NCBI RefSeq assembly: GCF_001314875.1
Contig: NZ_LJZS01000022.1
Coordinates: 8,651-61,910, forward strand
Direction of reading: 5' to 3'
Origin: Halomonas sp. HL-48
GTDB taxonomy: Bacteria > Pseudomonadota > Gammaproteobacteria > Pseudomonadales > Halomonadaceae
Length of the DNA stretch: 53,260 nt
The position numbers and the translations under genes were made by a program. Position 1 is the first letter of the stretch, and each line of letters starts with the position of its first letter. The notes under the pieces are model-generated. The model did not search any database. It saw only the letters and a program-made list of their open reading frames with translations, and was not told the DNA's origin. Shown piece by piece: positions 37,710 through 47,399 of the stretch.

Positions 37710-40541
37710 TTAAAGATTAAACGCGTCTTCCACCAGCTGGCGCTGCTGTTCAGTATGGACGGACATATAGCCCGCTGCCGGAGCAGCAGAGGCCGGGCGT
37801 CCTGCGAATTTCAACTCACGTCCCAGGCCATCTTTGAGCATATCGGCCACGGCGCGCATATGGTGCTGGCTGGAGTACCAGGCGCCCTGGTTCAACGGCT
37901 CTTCCTGGCACCAGACGATGTCTTCCAACTGGGTATATGCCTGAAGGGCTTCGAGAAGCTCTTCTTTCGGGAAGGGATACAGCTGCTCGAGCCGCAGGAT
38001 GGCCGTATCGTGACGCTCGTTTTCAGCGCGCCAATTTGCCAGGTCATAGTAGACCTTGCCCGCACACAGCACCACGCGGGTGACCTTCTCGTCCGCCAGC
38101 TCAGCCTGGTCCGGCAGCACCATGTGGAACTTGCCATGGGCCAGATCTTCAAGGCTTGACGTCGCTTGTTTATGACGCAATAGCGATTTGGGGGACATGA
38201 TCACCAGCGGCTTGCGCAGCGGGCGAATCACCTGACGGCGCATTAAATGGTAGATCTGCGCGGGAGTGGTCGGCACACATACCTGCATGTTGTGCTCGGC
38301 ACACATCTGCAGGAAGCGCTCAAGGCGTGCGGAAGAGTGCTCAGGCCCCTGACCTTCATAGCCATGGGGTAGCAGCATGGTCAAACCGCACAAACGGCCC
38401 CACTTGGTTTCACCGGAGGAGATGAACTGATCCACCACCACCTGCGCGCCGTTGAAGAAGTCACCGAACTGAGCTTCCCAGATCACCAGATCGTTGGGTG
38501 CCGTGGTCGAATAACCGTACTCGAACGCCAGCACGGCTTCTTCCGACAGGAAGGAATCGTGAATCGTGAAGCGCGGCTGCCCGTCGAACATGTTCTGCAG
38601 CGGCACGTACGTCGACCCGTCTTTCTGGTTGTGCACGACCGCATGACGGTGGGAGAAGGTACCGCGACCCACGTCCTGGCCGGTAATGCGCACCGGATGC
38701 CCCTGCTCGAGCAGCGTGGCGTAGGCCAGCGTTTCCGCAAAGCCCCAGTTGAGCCCCATGCCACCGGCCTGCATCTTACGCCGGTCTTCATAAATCTTCG
38801 CCACTTGGCGCTGTACGTCGACCCCATCAGGGACCTCGCACATTCTCGCCGCCAGCTGCTGTAGCCGCTTCATGTCGAAGGTGGTATCGGCATCACCGGT
38901 CCACTCGTGGCCAAGGTATGGCGTCCAGTCGACAAACAACGACTTGTTGGGCTCCTGAACCAGCGCGTTGGCCACGTGATTCCCGGCCACCAGATCATCG
39001 CGATAGGTTTCGATCATCGCCTTGGCGTCTTCCTCTGAAAGTACGCCATCCTCGACTAGACGCTTGGCATACAGAGTGCGCGAGGACGGATGATCTTTGA
39101 TCTTGGAGTACATCATCGGCTGGGTGCCGGACGGCTCGTCGGCTTCGTTATGGCCGCGCCGACGGTAGCACACCAGGTCGATCACCACGTCTTTCTTGAA
39201 CTCCTGGCGGTAATCCAGGGCCACCTGCGTCGCGTGGAGCACGGCATCCGCATCGTCGCCATTAACGTGGAAGATCGGTGCCTGCACCATCTTGGCAATA
39301 TCAGTGCAGTATTCGGTGGAGCGTGCATCCAGCGGATGCGACGTGGTGAAGCCCACCTGGTTGTTGATGACGATATGCACCGTGCCGCCGGTCTTGTAGG
39401 CGCGGGTTTGAGACATCTGGAATGTCTCCATCACCACACCCTGGCCCGCAAAGGCCGCGTCGCCGTGAACGTTGATCGGCAGGACCTTGCTGCCTTCTTC
39501 GTCGTTACGGCGATCCTGACGGGCACGTACCGAGCCTTCGACAACCGGCGCGACGATTTCCAGGTGAGACGGGTTGAACGACATGGCCAAGTGGACTTCG
39601 CCGCCCGGTGACATGACGTTGGAACTGAACCCCTGGTGATACTTGACGTCGCCCGAACCGCGCTCGATGACCTTTTTGCCGTCGAACTCGTCGATCAATT
39701 CCGCCGGGTTTTTACCCAGAATATTGACCAGCAGGTTGAGGCGCCCGCGGTGAGCCATACCAATGACGACTTCTTTAGTGCCGTAACCGCCCGCCCGCTG
39801 GATTAGTTCATCCATCATCGGTACAAAGGCTTCGCCGCCTTCCAGACCGAAGCGCTTGGTGCCCGGATACTTGGACGCCAGATAGTTTTCCAGGCCTTCA
39901 GCAGCGGTCAGGCGTTCCAGCACGTGCTTGCGCACGTCATCGCTGAACTTGGGCGCACTGCGTACCGACTCGAAGCGCCGCTGTAACCAGCGCTTTTCTT
40001 CGGTATCGACGATGTGCATGATCTCGCAGCCGATAGAGCGGCAATAGGTGCGATCCAGCGCATCGACGATATCGCGCAGCGGCGCCTTGTCGATACCTAG
40101 GAAGAACGAACCGGTTTGAAACTCAGTATCCAGGTCAGCCTTGGACAGCTGATGGAAAGAAAGGTCGAGATCGGGAACGGGGGTGGGATTACGCAGCCCA
40201 AGCGGATCGATATTGGCCTTCTGATGGCCACGGAAGCGGTAAGCGTTGATCAGCTGCAGGACTTTCACCTGCTTTTTGTTCTCGCCGCTTTCTGCGGCGG
40301 CTACCCTGGCAGGGCGATTTTCACGGCCCAACTGATAGAACTGATCACGAATAGGGCTTAGTGGAACATCGTGGGAGGCACTGCCCTCGGGCCGCGGCAA
40401 CTGATCAAAATAGCTGCGCCACTCGTCAGGGACAGACTCAGGATCGGCGAGGTACTGCTCGTAAAGCGCTTCCACGTAGTGGGCATTGCCCCCACTAACG
40501 TGAGAGGAACGCCACATCAACTCCATTATGCCTTGTTGCAT
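37710..40541 (-). CDS. sucA: 2-oxoglutarate dehydrogenase E1
   Basis: 943 residues from ATG 40541. This start (MQQGIMELMW before RSSHVSGGN) aligns with Pseudomonas and E. coli SucA starts and gives the same length as Pseudomonas SucA; a GTG six codons upstream is less likely. Thiamine diphosphate enzyme with GMAHRGRLN near 264, HGDAAFAGQG near 364 and the C-terminal RLEQLYPFP. It decarboxylates 2-oxoglutarate and loads SucB. The 38-nt gap to sucB indicates one operon. Confidence 0.95.
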   Translation of the reverse strand: MQQGIMELMWRSSHVSGGNAHYVEALYEQYLADPESVPDEWRSYFDQLPRPEGSASHDVPLSPIRDQFYQLGRENRPARVAAAESGENKKQVKVLQLINAYRFRGHQKANIDPLGLRNPTPVPDLDLSFHQLSKADLDTEFQTGSFFLGIDKAPLRDIVDALDRTYCRSIGCEIMHIVDTEEKRWLQRRFESVRSAPKFSDDVRKHVLERLTAAEGLENYLASKYPGTKRFGLEGGEAFVPMMDELIQRAGGYGTKEVVIGMAHRGRLNLLVNILGKNPAELIDEFDGKKVIERGSGDVKYHQGFSSNVMSPGGEVHLAMSFNPSHLEIVAPVVEGSVRARQDRRNDEEGSKVLPINVHGDAAFAGQGVVMETFQMSQTRAYKTGGTVHIVINNQVGFTTSHPLDARSTEYCTDIAKMVQAPIFHVNGDDADAVLHATQVALDYRQEFKKDVVIDLVCYRRRGHNEADEPSGTQPMMYSKIKDHPSSRTLYAKRLVEDGVLSEEDAKAMIETYRDDLVAGNHVANALVQEPNKSLFVDWTPYLGHEWTGDADTTFDMKRLQQLAARMCEVPDGVDVQRQVAKIYEDRRKMQAGGMGLNWGFAETLAYATLLEQGHPVRITGQDVGRGTFSHRHAVVHNQKDGSTYVPLQNMFDGQPRFTIHDSFLSEEAVLAFEYGYSTTAPNDLVIWEAQFGDFFNGAQVVVDQFISSGETKWGRLCGLTMLLPHGYEGQGPEHSSARLERFLQMCAEHNMQVCVPTTPAQIYHLMRRQVIRPLRKPLVIMSPKSLLRHKQATSSLEDLAHGKFHMVLPDQAELADEKVTRVVLCAGKVYYDLANWRAENERHDTAILRLEQLYPFPKEELLEALQAYTQLEDIVWCQEEPLNQGAWYSSQHHMRAVADMLKDGLGRELKFAGRPASAAPAAGYMSVHTEQQRQLVEDAFNL

Positions 40542-40696
40542 CTCTCGGTCACCCTGCACTGATGGGGTGGTATCGGTATCGTCGCATCAACGCGGCGACA
40601 TCGGTATTGCCCTGCCGGCGGGGCGGGACATTTGCCGGCGGTACCGACCAGTGGCCGGAAACCCTTTTCAATTCAATTTCTTATCAGTTCATGCTC

Positions 40697-40769
40697 AAAA
40701 GCCGGTACTCGCGGCACCGGCTTTTAAACTTGACTGGTCATGCGGTGCGGCGCAACGCCGCACCGCATG
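40697..40769. terminator. Two tandem hairpins between sdhB and sucA
   Basis: Hairpin 1: a 10-bp stem (40697-40706 with 40716-40725) flanked by AAAA/TTTT, terminator-like on both strands. Hairpin 2: a 14-bp perfect stem (40739-40752 with 40756-40769) with a 3-nt loop. They lie in the 324-nt gap between sdhB and sucA. The first may terminate part of the sdh transcript; the second may protect an mRNA end. The rest of the gap holds no gene that I can see. Confidence 0.6.
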
Positions 40770-40865
40770 ACGGGGACTATGATAACAAGCGAAGCGCCAC
40801 GATTTAAGTGGCATCGATACGCAACTTAAGTGGTATTCGCTTTTTTTGCATAGAAACCCCTTTTC

Positions 40866-41576
40866 TCAGGTGGCATCCGCCAACAGCATTTCACGGATCT
40901 TGCCGATCGCCCGCGTGGGGTTGAGGCCCTTCGGGCACACCGCCACGCAGTTCATGATGCCGCGGCAGCGGAACACAGAGAACGGATCTTCCAGGTCGGT
41001 CAGGCGCTCGCGGGTCGCCGTATCGCGGGAGTCCGCCAGGAAGCGGTACGACTGTAGCAGACCGGCCGGGCCGACAAACTTGTCCGGGTTCCACCAGAAC
41101 GACGGGCACGAAGTTGAACAGCAGGCGCACAGGATGCACTCGTACAGGCCGTCGAGCTTGTCACGCTCTTCCGGTGACTGCAGACGCTCGATTGCCGGCG
41201 CCGGGGTATCGTTCTGCAGATACGGCTGGATACGCTCGTACTGCTTATAGAATAGCCCCATATCGACGACCATATCGCGGATGACCGGCAGGCCGGGCAG
41301 CGGACGCAGCGTCAGCTTGTTGCCCTTGACGACGTCCGACAGCGGCGTGATGCAGGCCAGACCGTTCTTGCCGTTCATGTTCATACCGTCGGAACCGCAC
41401 ACGCCTTCGCGGCAGCTGCGGCGGAACGCCAACCCGCTGTCCTGTTCCTTCATCATGTGAAGAACATCCAGCACCATTACATCGCGGCCTTTGGTATCGA
41501 CCTGAAACTCCTGCATATAAGGTGCGGAGTCGGTTTCCGGATTGTAACGGTATATGGATACCTGAAGATTGGACAT
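40866..41576 (-). CDS. sdhB: Succinate dehydrogenase iron-sulfur subunit
   Basis: 236 residues. [2Fe-2S] cysteines in CREGVCGSDGMNMNG near 55-69; [4Fe-4S]/[3Fe-4S] sets in CILCACCSTSCPSFW near 142 and CRGIMNCVAVCPKGLNP near 204. It transfers electrons from SdhA to ubiquinone at SdhCD. It is 24 nt downstream of sdhA. Confidence 0.95.
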   Translation of the reverse strand: MSNLQVSIYRYNPETDSAPYMQEFQVDTKGRDVMVLDVLHMMKEQDSGLAFRRSCREGVCGSDGMNMNGKNGLACITPLSDVVKGNKLTLRPLPGLPVIRDMVVDMGLFYKQYERIQPYLQNDTPAPAIERLQSPEERDKLDGLYECILCACCSTSCPSFWWNPDKFVGPAGLLQSYRFLADSRDTATRERLTDLEDPFSVFRCRGIMNCVAVCPKGLNPTRAIGKIREMLLADAT

Positions 41577-41600
41577 AGTGACTCCCTCTCGTTGCAGAGA

Positions 41601-43373
41601 TTAGTAGGTACGAACCTTAGGCTCGAACGTATCCATGGTTTTCGGCTTGAAGTTGACGTCGCGCTGCTTCAGCACCTTGCTGGCGGGGAAGTAGAGCGAG
41701 TGTTTCAGCCAGTTGACATCATCACGGTCAGGGTAGTCGTAGCGCGAGTGAGCGCCACGGCTTTCTTTACGTTCGAGGGCCGCGATCGCCGTCGCTTCGG
41801 CCACTTCCATCAGGTTATCGAGCTCCAGTGCTTCAACACGCGCGGTGTTAAAAGCATTGGACTTGTCCGGCAGGTGGGCGTTCGCAATACGGCTGCGCAG
41901 CTCTTCCAGCTTCTTGACACCTTCCTGCATGTTTTTCTCTTCGCGGAACACACCGAAAGAGGTCTGCATGATGTCCTGAAGCTCTGCCTTGAGCGCAGGG
42001 ATGCTTTCGCCGCCCTCCGACTCGTTCCAGCGGGTGATACGCTTCATGGCGAACTCGACGTCCGACTCGGACGCATCGAGGTACTCGATACCTTCGTTCA
42101 GCGCGCCTTCGATGAACATGCCCGCGGCACGGCCGAAGACCACCAGGTCGAGCAGCGAGTTGCCACCCAGACGGTTGGCACCGTGAACCGATACACACGC
42201 CGCTTCACCACAGGCATATAGACCGTTGACGATTTGGTCTTTGCCGCTGTCATCCTGGGTGATCGCCTGGCCGTGAATGTTGGTCGGAATACCGCCCATC
42301 ATGTAGTGGCAGGTCGGCACGACCGGAATCGGGTCTTTGGCCGGATCGACGTGCGCGAACGTCTTGGACAGTTCGACGATACCGGGCAGGCGCTTGCCGA
42401 GGACTTCTTCGCCCAGATGGTCGAGCTTCAGGAAGACGTGATCGCCCTTCTCGCCGCAGCCACGGCCTTCAAGAATTTCCATGACCATGGAACGCGCGAC
42501 CACGTCGCGGCCCGCCAGGTCTTTGGCGTTCGGCGCATAACGCTCCATGAAGCGCTCGCCGTCCTTGTTGATCAGGTAACCACCTTCGCCACGGCAGCCT
42601 TCGGTGACCAGCGTGCCCGCACCGTAAATACCGGTCGGGTGGAACTGCCACATTTCCATGTCCTGCATCGGGAAGCCGGCGCGCAGCGCCATGCCGATAC
42701 CGTCGCCGGTATTGATCAGGGCGTTGGTGGTCGAAGCATAGATACGGCCCGCACCACCGGTGGCTAGTACGGTGGCTTTCGATTTGACGTGAACCACTTC
42801 ACCGGTCTCGATGCACATGGCGATACAGCCCACCACATCGCCTTCGGCGTTCTTGACCAGATCCACCGCGTACCATTCATTCAAGAACGTCGTGTTGTTC
42901 TTGAGGTTGTTCTGGTACAGCGTGTGCAACAGTGCGTGGCCGGTGCGGTCGGCCGCGGCGCAGGTACGTGCGGCTTGGCCACCTTCACCGAAGTTTTTCG
43001 ACTGGCCGCCGAACGGACGCTGATAGATGCGGCCGTTATCGAAACGCGAGAACGGCAGGCCCATGTGCTCGAGCTCGAAGACCGCTTTGGGGCCTTCAGA
43101 ACACATGTACTCCGAGGCATCCTGGTCGGCGATGTAGTCGCCGCCCTTGACGGTGTCATACATGTGCCAGCGCCAATCGTCATCAGGGTCGGCCGACGCA
43201 ATGGCACAGGTGATACCGCCCTGGGCCGATACGGTGTGGGAGCGCGTTGGGAACACTTTTGACAACACGGCTGTCTTCTTACCGGATTTCGCCAGCTCAA
43301 GAGCAGCGCGCAGGCCAGAGCCACCGCCACCGATGATAATGGCGTCAAAGGTCAGGCTACGTAGGTTAGACAT
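41601..43373 (-). CDS. sdhA: Succinate dehydrogenase flavoprotein subunit
   Basis: 590 residues. FAD fold [19 protein letters not shown]; covalent FAD-linking His in [10 protein letters not shown]; substrate-site motifs GQAITQDD and [20 protein letters not shown]-terminal [15 protein letters not shown]. Oxidises succinate to fumarate. It starts 3 nt after the sdhD stop. Confidence 0.96.
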   Translation of the reverse strand: MSNLRSLTFDAIIIGGGGSGLRAALELAKSGKKTAVLSKVFPTRSHTVSAQGGITCAIASADPDDDWRWHMYDTVKGGDYIADQDASEYMCSEGPKAVFELEHMGLPFSRFDNGRIYQRPFGGQSKNFGEGGQAARTCAAADRTGHALLHTLYQNNLKNNTTFLNEWYAVDLVKNAEGDVVGCIAMCIETGEVVHVKSKATVLATGGAGRIYASTTNALINTGDGIGMALRAGFPMQDMEMWQFHPTGIYGAGTLVTEGCRGEGGYLINKDGERFMERYAPNAKDLAGRDVVARSMVMEILEGRGCGEKGDHVFLKLDHLGEEVLGKRLPGIVELSKTFAHVDPAKDPIPVVPTCHYMMGGIPTNIHGQAITQDDSGKDQIVNGLYACGEAACVSVHGANRLGGNSLLDLVVFGRAAGMFIEGALNEGIEYLDASESDVEFAMKRITRWNESEGGESIPALKAELQDIMQTSFGVFREEKNMQEGVKKLEELRSRIANAHLPDKSNAFNTARVEALELDNLMEVAEATAIAALERKESRGAHSRYDYPDRDDVNWLKHSLYFPASKVLKQRDVNFKPKTMDTFEPKVRTY

Positions 43374-43376
43374 GTA

Positions 43377-43724
43377 TCAAGCTCCCCACAGAATTTGAAT
43401 GCCCCACACCAGGTAAACGAAGATGGCCAGAATGATAAGAGACTGGGCACCTACGCGAACGAAGGTGGATTTGAGATAGTCGGTCGTCACGGTCCACAGG
43501 CCTATCCAGGCGTGCGCTGCTACCGAGATAAAGGCCAGCAGGGAAAAGATGCGCATCCAGGTCTGATCGAACAGCGCGGTCCAGGCGTAGTAATCCAGGT
43601 CAGGATTAAACAGCAGGTAGGCCACCATAAATACGGTGTAAAGGGCCAACACCACCGCCGAGACGCGCTGCATCAGCCAATCGGAAAGCCCGCTACGGCC
43701 GAAACTTGTGATGTTGGTTACCAT
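43377..43724 (-). CDS. sdhD: Succinate dehydrogenase membrane anchor subunit
   Basis: 115 residues with three membrane helices. SGLSDWLMQRVSAVVLALY and AAHAWIGLWTVTTDYLKS carry the quinone-site and haem-proximal residues typical of SdhD. It overlaps sdhC by 7 nt. Confidence 0.93.
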   Translation of the reverse strand: MVTNITSFGRSGLSDWLMQRVSAVVLALYTVFMVAYLLFNPDLDYYAWTALFDQTWMRIFSLLAFISVAAHAWIGLWTVTTDYLKSTFVRVGAQSLIILAIFVYLVWGIQILWGA

Positions 43725-44095
43725 ACCCAGACTCCTGCCAGAATAATCAGAATCGCGCTAGCCACCACGGTGATCTGCGCTTTTTTTACACCGCCCTCGA
43801 GCGTGACACCAATGTTGGCGTCCATCAGCAAGTGCTTGATGCCGGCGACAAAGTGGAACGCCAGGGCCGACAGCAGGCCCCACGCCACGAACTTGGCGAA
43901 GAAGTTATTGGCCAGGGCGCTGCTCACGGCATCAAAGCCTGCCGGTGAGGACAGCGATTTACCGAGTGCCCAGAAAGCGAAAATGAGGCCAACAAACAGG
44001 ATGACACCTGTGATGCGGTGTGCGATCGACGTCAATGCCGGAAGGGGAAAGTGTATCGTCGTTAGGTCTAAATTTACGGGTCGTTTGCTATTCAC
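43718..44095 (-). CDS. sdhC: Succinate dehydrogenase cytochrome b556 subunit
   Basis: 125 residues, three helices. RPVNLDL near the start, SIAHRITGVILF (quinone-site Ser/Arg), and HFVAGIKHLLMD with the haem-ligand His. It is the first gene of the sdhCDAB-sucAB-lpd-sucCD block. A 124-nt leader separates it from the promoter at 44226-44254. Confidence 0.94.
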   Translation of the reverse strand: MNSKRPVNLDLTTIHFPLPALTSIAHRITGVILFVGLIFAFWALGKSLSSPAGFDAVSSALANNFFAKFVAWGLLSALAFHFVAGIKHLLMDANIGVTLEGGVKKAQITVVASAILIILAGVWVW

Positions 44096-44225
44096 GGCTT
44101 ATACACACTCTTTTGGCCCGCTCTGCGACAGGTCGGGCGAAGCCCGAGCGGGCGGTGATTACTGGAAGGGGCTCGGCCGTTGCCAAGTCGGGCACGACCA
44201 CCTACCTGCCGGTCGCGCGCCAAAG

Positions 44226-44254
44226 ATTATAAGAAGCTTCGCCCCCGCTGACAA
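44226..44254 (-). promoter_or_regulatory. Sigma-70 promoter of the sdh-suc operon
   Basis: On the minus strand, TTGTCA (44249-44254), 17 nt, and a perfect TATAAT (44226-44231). The predicted start is near 44219, about 124 nt upstream of sdhC. The GC-rich leader (44096-44219) contains inverted repeats such as GCCCG...CGGGC, a possible site for small-RNA or attenuation control. Confidence 0.75.
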
Positions 44255-44477
44255 ACCGAACTAAGGTTTTACTCGACCATTGTGCAAGAAAAAACCCCAT
44301 CCTGTGAGTCGATTTTGCATCGCAGCATGGTTATAGTGTCGGTAAGCCAGCACGTTCGTAAGCAGGTTAACGTATTATCCGGACAACGGCATATCCTGCT
44401 AAAGCGGCACATCAACCATGGACAACCATTAACCTAGACAACACACACTGTACAAGCATACCTACCGATAGGGCTAA

Positions 44478-44505
44478 TTGACAAAATGACGCACGCTTCT
44501 ATAGT
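44478..44505 (+). promoter_or_regulatory. Sigma-70 promoter of gltA
   Basis: Perfect -35 TTGACA (44478-44483), 16 nt, TATAGT (44500-44505). The transcript would start near 44512, about 70 nt before the gltA ATG. The 44255-44477 stretch between the two divergent promoters shows no gene and is a likely site for shared regulators. Confidence 0.8.
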
Positions 44506-44580
44506 GGGCAAGCCTTTTCGCCGGCGCGGTATGCGCAGCACCGACTTTACGTCCCAACCCGAACTCGAAAGGAGGCCAGC

Positions 44581-45867
44581 ATGGCTGACAGGAAAGCGAC
44601 ATTAACGGTAGACGGTCTGGAAAAACCGATCGATCTGCCGATGTACTCCGGCTCACTTGGCCCTGACGTCATCGACGTCCGCGGCTTGGGTGCCGAAGGC
44701 CTGTTCACCTACGACCCAGGCTTCATGGCCACCTCTTCCTGCCAGTCAGCCATCACCTACATCGATGGCGGCAAGGGTGTACTGCTGCATCGCGGCTACC
44801 CCATTGACCAGCTGGCGAAAGAGTCCAACTTCGTCGAGGTTTGCTATACCCTGCTATTCGGTGAGCTACCCAACGACGAGCAGTACGCTGACTTTGAGTC
44901 GCGCATTCGTAACCACACCATGGTGCACGACCAGATCAACAACTTCTTCAAAGGGTTCCGTCGCGATGCGCACCCGATGTCGATCTTGTGCGGCGTGGTG
45001 GGTGGCCTGGCTGCCTTCTATCACGACCACATGGACATCACCAAGCAAGAAGACCGCGAAATCAGCGCCATCCGCCTGATCGCCAAGATGCCGACCATCG
45101 CGGCCATGTCGTACAAGTACAACATCGGTCAGCCGTTCAACTATCCCCGCAACGACCTGAGCTATGCAGAGAACTTCCTCTACATGATGTTCAGCAATCC
45201 GTGCGAGGAATACAAAATCAACCCAGTATACGCCAAGGCCATGGACCGCATCTTCATGCTGCATGCGGACCATGAGCAGAACGCCTCCACGTCTACCGTG
45301 CGCCTCGCGGGCTCGACCGGCGCCAATCCGTTTGCCTGCATCAGCGCCGGCATTGCCGCCCTCTGGGGGCCGGCGCACGGCGGCGCTAACGAAGCCGTTC
45401 TGGCGATGCTCGACGAAATCGGCGAGGATTCCGAAGAGAACATTCAGCGCTTTGTCGATAAAGCCAAGGACAAAGACGACCCCTTCAAGCTGATGGGCTT
45501 TGGCCACCGCGTCTACCGCAACTTCGATCCGCGCGCCAAGGTCATGAAAGAGACCTGCGACGAAGTGCTCGACGAACTGGGCATGGCCGACGACCCCCAG
45601 CTCAAGATCGCCAAGCGCCTGGAACAGATTGCCCTTGAGGACGAATACTTTATCGAGCGCAAACTGTACCCGAACGTCGATTTCTATTCGGGCATTATCC
45701 TGAAAGCCATGGGTGTGCCGAGAAACATGTTCACCGTTATCTTTGCGGTATCACGCACCATCGGCTGGATCTCGCACTGGAACGAAATGCTCAGCGAAAG
45801 CTACAAGATCGGTCGTCCGCGCCAGCTCTACATTGGCCACGACCAGCGCGACTATCCGACTAAATAA
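44581..45867 (+). CDS. gltA: Citrate synthase (type II)
   Basis: 428 residues, the length of the hexameric NADH-regulated bacterial enzyme. Catalytic region [44 protein letters not shown] (catalytic His) and the Asp in [19 protein letters not shown] lies 5 nt before the ATG. It condenses oxaloacetate and acetyl-CoA. It is divergent from the sdh-suc operon so that the TCA entry step and its oxidative half share an upstream region. Confidence 0.96.
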   Translation: MADRKATLTVDGLEKPIDLPMYSGSLGPDVIDVRGLGAEGLFTYDPGFMATSSCQSAITYIDGGKGVLLHRGYPIDQLAKESNFVEVCYTLLFGELPNDEQYADFESRIRNHTMVHDQINNFFKGFRRDAHPMSILCGVVGGLAAFYHDHMDITKQEDREISAIRLIAKMPTIAAMSYKYNIGQPFNYPRNDLSYAENFLYMMFSNPCEEYKINPVYAKAMDRIFMLHADHEQNASTSTVRLAGSTGANPFACISAGIAALWGPAHGGANEAVLAMLDEIGEDSEENIQRFVDKAKDKDDPFKLMGFGHRVYRNFDPRAKVMKETCDEVLDELGMADDPQLKIAKRLEQIALEDEYFIERKLYPNVDFYSGIILKAMGVPRNMFTVIFAVSRTIGWISHWNEMLSESYKIGRPRQLYIGHDQRDYPTK

Positions 45868-45898
45868 GTCGCGAGATACTACGCTGACATGCGCAATG

Positions 45899-45923
45899 AA
45901 AGGCCGCCTCCTGGTGGCCTTTT
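45899..45923 (+). terminator. Terminator after gltA
   Basis: An A-rich arm plus GGCCGCC pairs with GGTGGCC and a TTTT arm (stem about 10 bp with one G-U pair, 45899-45908 with 45913-45922), 32 nt after the stop. A modest intrinsic terminator. Confidence 0.6.
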
Positions 45924-45950
45924 GCGTTTGCGCCCCTTAAAACACACTAT

Positions 45951-45998
45951 TTCGACACACAACTCGATACACAGCTCGGTATACAGCTGGGTATATAA
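45951..45998 (+). repeat. Four degenerate 12-bp tandem repeats
   Basis: Four consecutive 12-mers: TTCGACACACAA, CTCGATACACAG, CTCGGTATACAG and CTGGGTATATAA. Each adjacent pair differs at only a few positions. They end 17 bp before the start of the dehydrogenase gene, so they cover its promoter/leader. The last repeat supplies GTATATAA, which could serve as a -10 element. Confidence 0.7.
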
Positions 45999-46015
45999 CA
46001 ACGAAGAGGTGATTT

Positions 46016-46897
46016 ATGCCAACGATCAAGACAGTCGCGTTTATTGGTTTGGGTGTGATGGGCTACCCCATGGCGGGGCATCTCGCCAAGCAGGGCCTTA
46101 CCACCCGCGTCTACAACCGCACCGCCAGCAAGGCCGAGGCCTGGGTCAACGAATATGGCGGCAGCGCCCACCCTACCCCACGCGACGCCGCATCAGGCGC
46201 CGACCTGGTCTTGCTCTGCGTGGGCAATGACGACGACGTGCGTGACGTCACCACCGGCGACAATGGCGTACTGCACGCCATGGGCAGCGGCAGCTTTCTG
46301 GTGGATCACACCACCGCCTCGGCTGACCTCGCCCTGGAACTTGATGCCGCCTGCCGGGAGCGTGACGTCGCCTTTATCGACGCGCCCGTCTCCGGCGGCC
46401 AGCAGGGGGCGGAAAACGGCGCACTGACGATCATGTGCGGCGGCCAACAAGCGCACTTCGACACGGTCGAGCCGCTGCTTGCCCATTACGCCCGCGCGGT
46501 GACGCTGATGGGCAGCGCCAGCAGCGGACAGCTGACCAAGATGGTCAACCAGATCTGCATCGCGGGCCTGGTACAGGGGCTTGCCGAAGGGCTGCATTTT
46601 GCCGAACAGGCGGGCCTCGACCAGCAGCGAGTAATTGACGTGGTGTCCAAAGGCGCCGCCGGCTCCTGGCAAATGGAAAACCGCCATAAAACGATGATTG
46701 CCGATGAGTACCAGCACGGCTTTGCGGTGGACTGGATGCGCAAGGACCTGGCGATCTGTCTCGCCCAGGCGCGCCACTTTGACGCCACTCTGCCGGTGAC
46801 CGCACTGGTGGATCAATTTTACGCCGATGTGCAGCGCCAGGGCGGCGGCCGTTGGGACACCTCATCGCTGCTAAAACGCCTGCGTAAAGCCCAATAG
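46016..46897 (+). CDS. NAD(P)-dependent 3-hydroxyisobutyrate dehydrogenase-family oxidoreductase
   Basis: 293-residue beta-hydroxyacid dehydrogenase. N-terminal Rossmann motif FIGLGVMGYPMAGHLAKQG, the substrate-binding DAPVSGGQQGAENG near 122-135, and the catalytic Lys in GQLTKMVNQ near 171. Relatives act on 3-hydroxyisobutyrate, tartronate semialdehyde or similar; no neighbouring pathway genes decide. GAAGAGGTG precedes the ATG by 5-6 nt. Tandem 12-bp repeats lie directly upstream. Confidence 0.85.
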   Translation: MPTIKTVAFIGLGVMGYPMAGHLAKQGLTTRVYNRTASKAEAWVNEYGGSAHPTPRDAASGADLVLLCVGNDDDVRDVTTGDNGVLHAMGSGSFLVDHTTASADLALELDAACRERDVAFIDAPVSGGQQGAENGALTIMCGGQQAHFDTVEPLLAHYARAVTLMGSASSGQLTKMVNQICIAGLVQGLAEGLHFAEQAGLDQQRVIDVVSKGAAGSWQMENRHKTMIADEYQHGFAVDWMRKDLAICLAQARHFDATLPVTALVDQFYADVQRQGGGRWDTSSLLKRLRKAQ

Positions 46898-46935
46898 CTA
46901 CTTGACATTCCACCCCGCTATCGACCCCAACAGGG

Positions 46936-47177
46936 TTTTCCACACTATCTGTGGATAACCCTGTTCACAACCATTAGAAAACGTCCCACAATCGCCATGA
47001 TCAGTGGGAATGTCTTAAATTGGTCATTTTTTAACCTAGCGCAAGTAACTGTTTTTAAAGGGTTTATAAGAAAACAATGGGTTAGGGGATTAATTCCGCG
47101 GGGTTGTGCACAACCTGTCTTACAACTGCGCAAAAGTGGACAAGTCAAGTACAAAATACGCTAAATCGGCGTATTTT
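46936..47177. other. AT-rich intergenic region with DnaA-box-like sites and palindromes
   Basis: The 384-nt gap between the dehydrogenase and tRNA-Glu has no convincing gene. It holds a perfect DnaA box TGTGGATAA (46950-46958), a near-match TTTTCCACA (46936-46944), TTGTGCACA (47104-47112) within a 14-bp perfect palindrome (47102-47115), and a 9-bp inverted repeat (47153-47161 with 47169-47177). An AT-rich stretch (about 47010-47095) lies between the two groups. The arrangement resembles a DnaA-binding or origin-like locus, but the flanking genes are not those of a known gammaproteobacterial oriC. Confidence 0.5.
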
Positions 47178-47281
47178 CAGCACATAATAGGGGTTGCAAA
47201 ACAGGCAGACATGGGCGATGGACAGCTCATGAATCGAGCTGAATCGGAAGGCCAAACAGAAAGGAAATTGCAAAGAAAAGG

Positions 47282-47357
47282 TGGCGTCCCATAGGGGGTT
47301 CGAACCCCTGTTACCGCCGTGAAAGGGCGGTGTCCTGGACCACTAGACGAATGGGAC
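47282..47357 (-). tRNA. tRNA-Glu (anticodon TTC)
   Basis: Full cloverleaf on the minus strand: a 7-bp acceptor stem GTCCCAT/ATGGGAC, anticodon loop CTTTCAC (TTC), T-arm GGGGTTCGAACCCC, discriminator G and encoded CCA (47282-47284). It lies downstream of tRNA-Ala on the same strand, 42 nt apart, and both lie downstream of gltX, which charges tRNA-Glu. Confidence 0.96.
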
Positions 47358-47399
47358 GTTTCATACCTTGCGCGCTTCGCGTCATGACGACGTCAATAT

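Noticed and set aside
45947..46171. A minus-strand frame encoding a short Cys-Ile-Pro-Ser repeat
   Set aside because: It is only the reverse reading of the 12-bp tandem repeats and the antisense of the dehydrogenase start.
46936..47177. Calling this region the chromosomal oriC
   Set aside because: DnaA boxes are suggestive, but dnaA, dnaN, rpmH or mnmG are not adjacent and one window cannot show skew; kept only as a finding.
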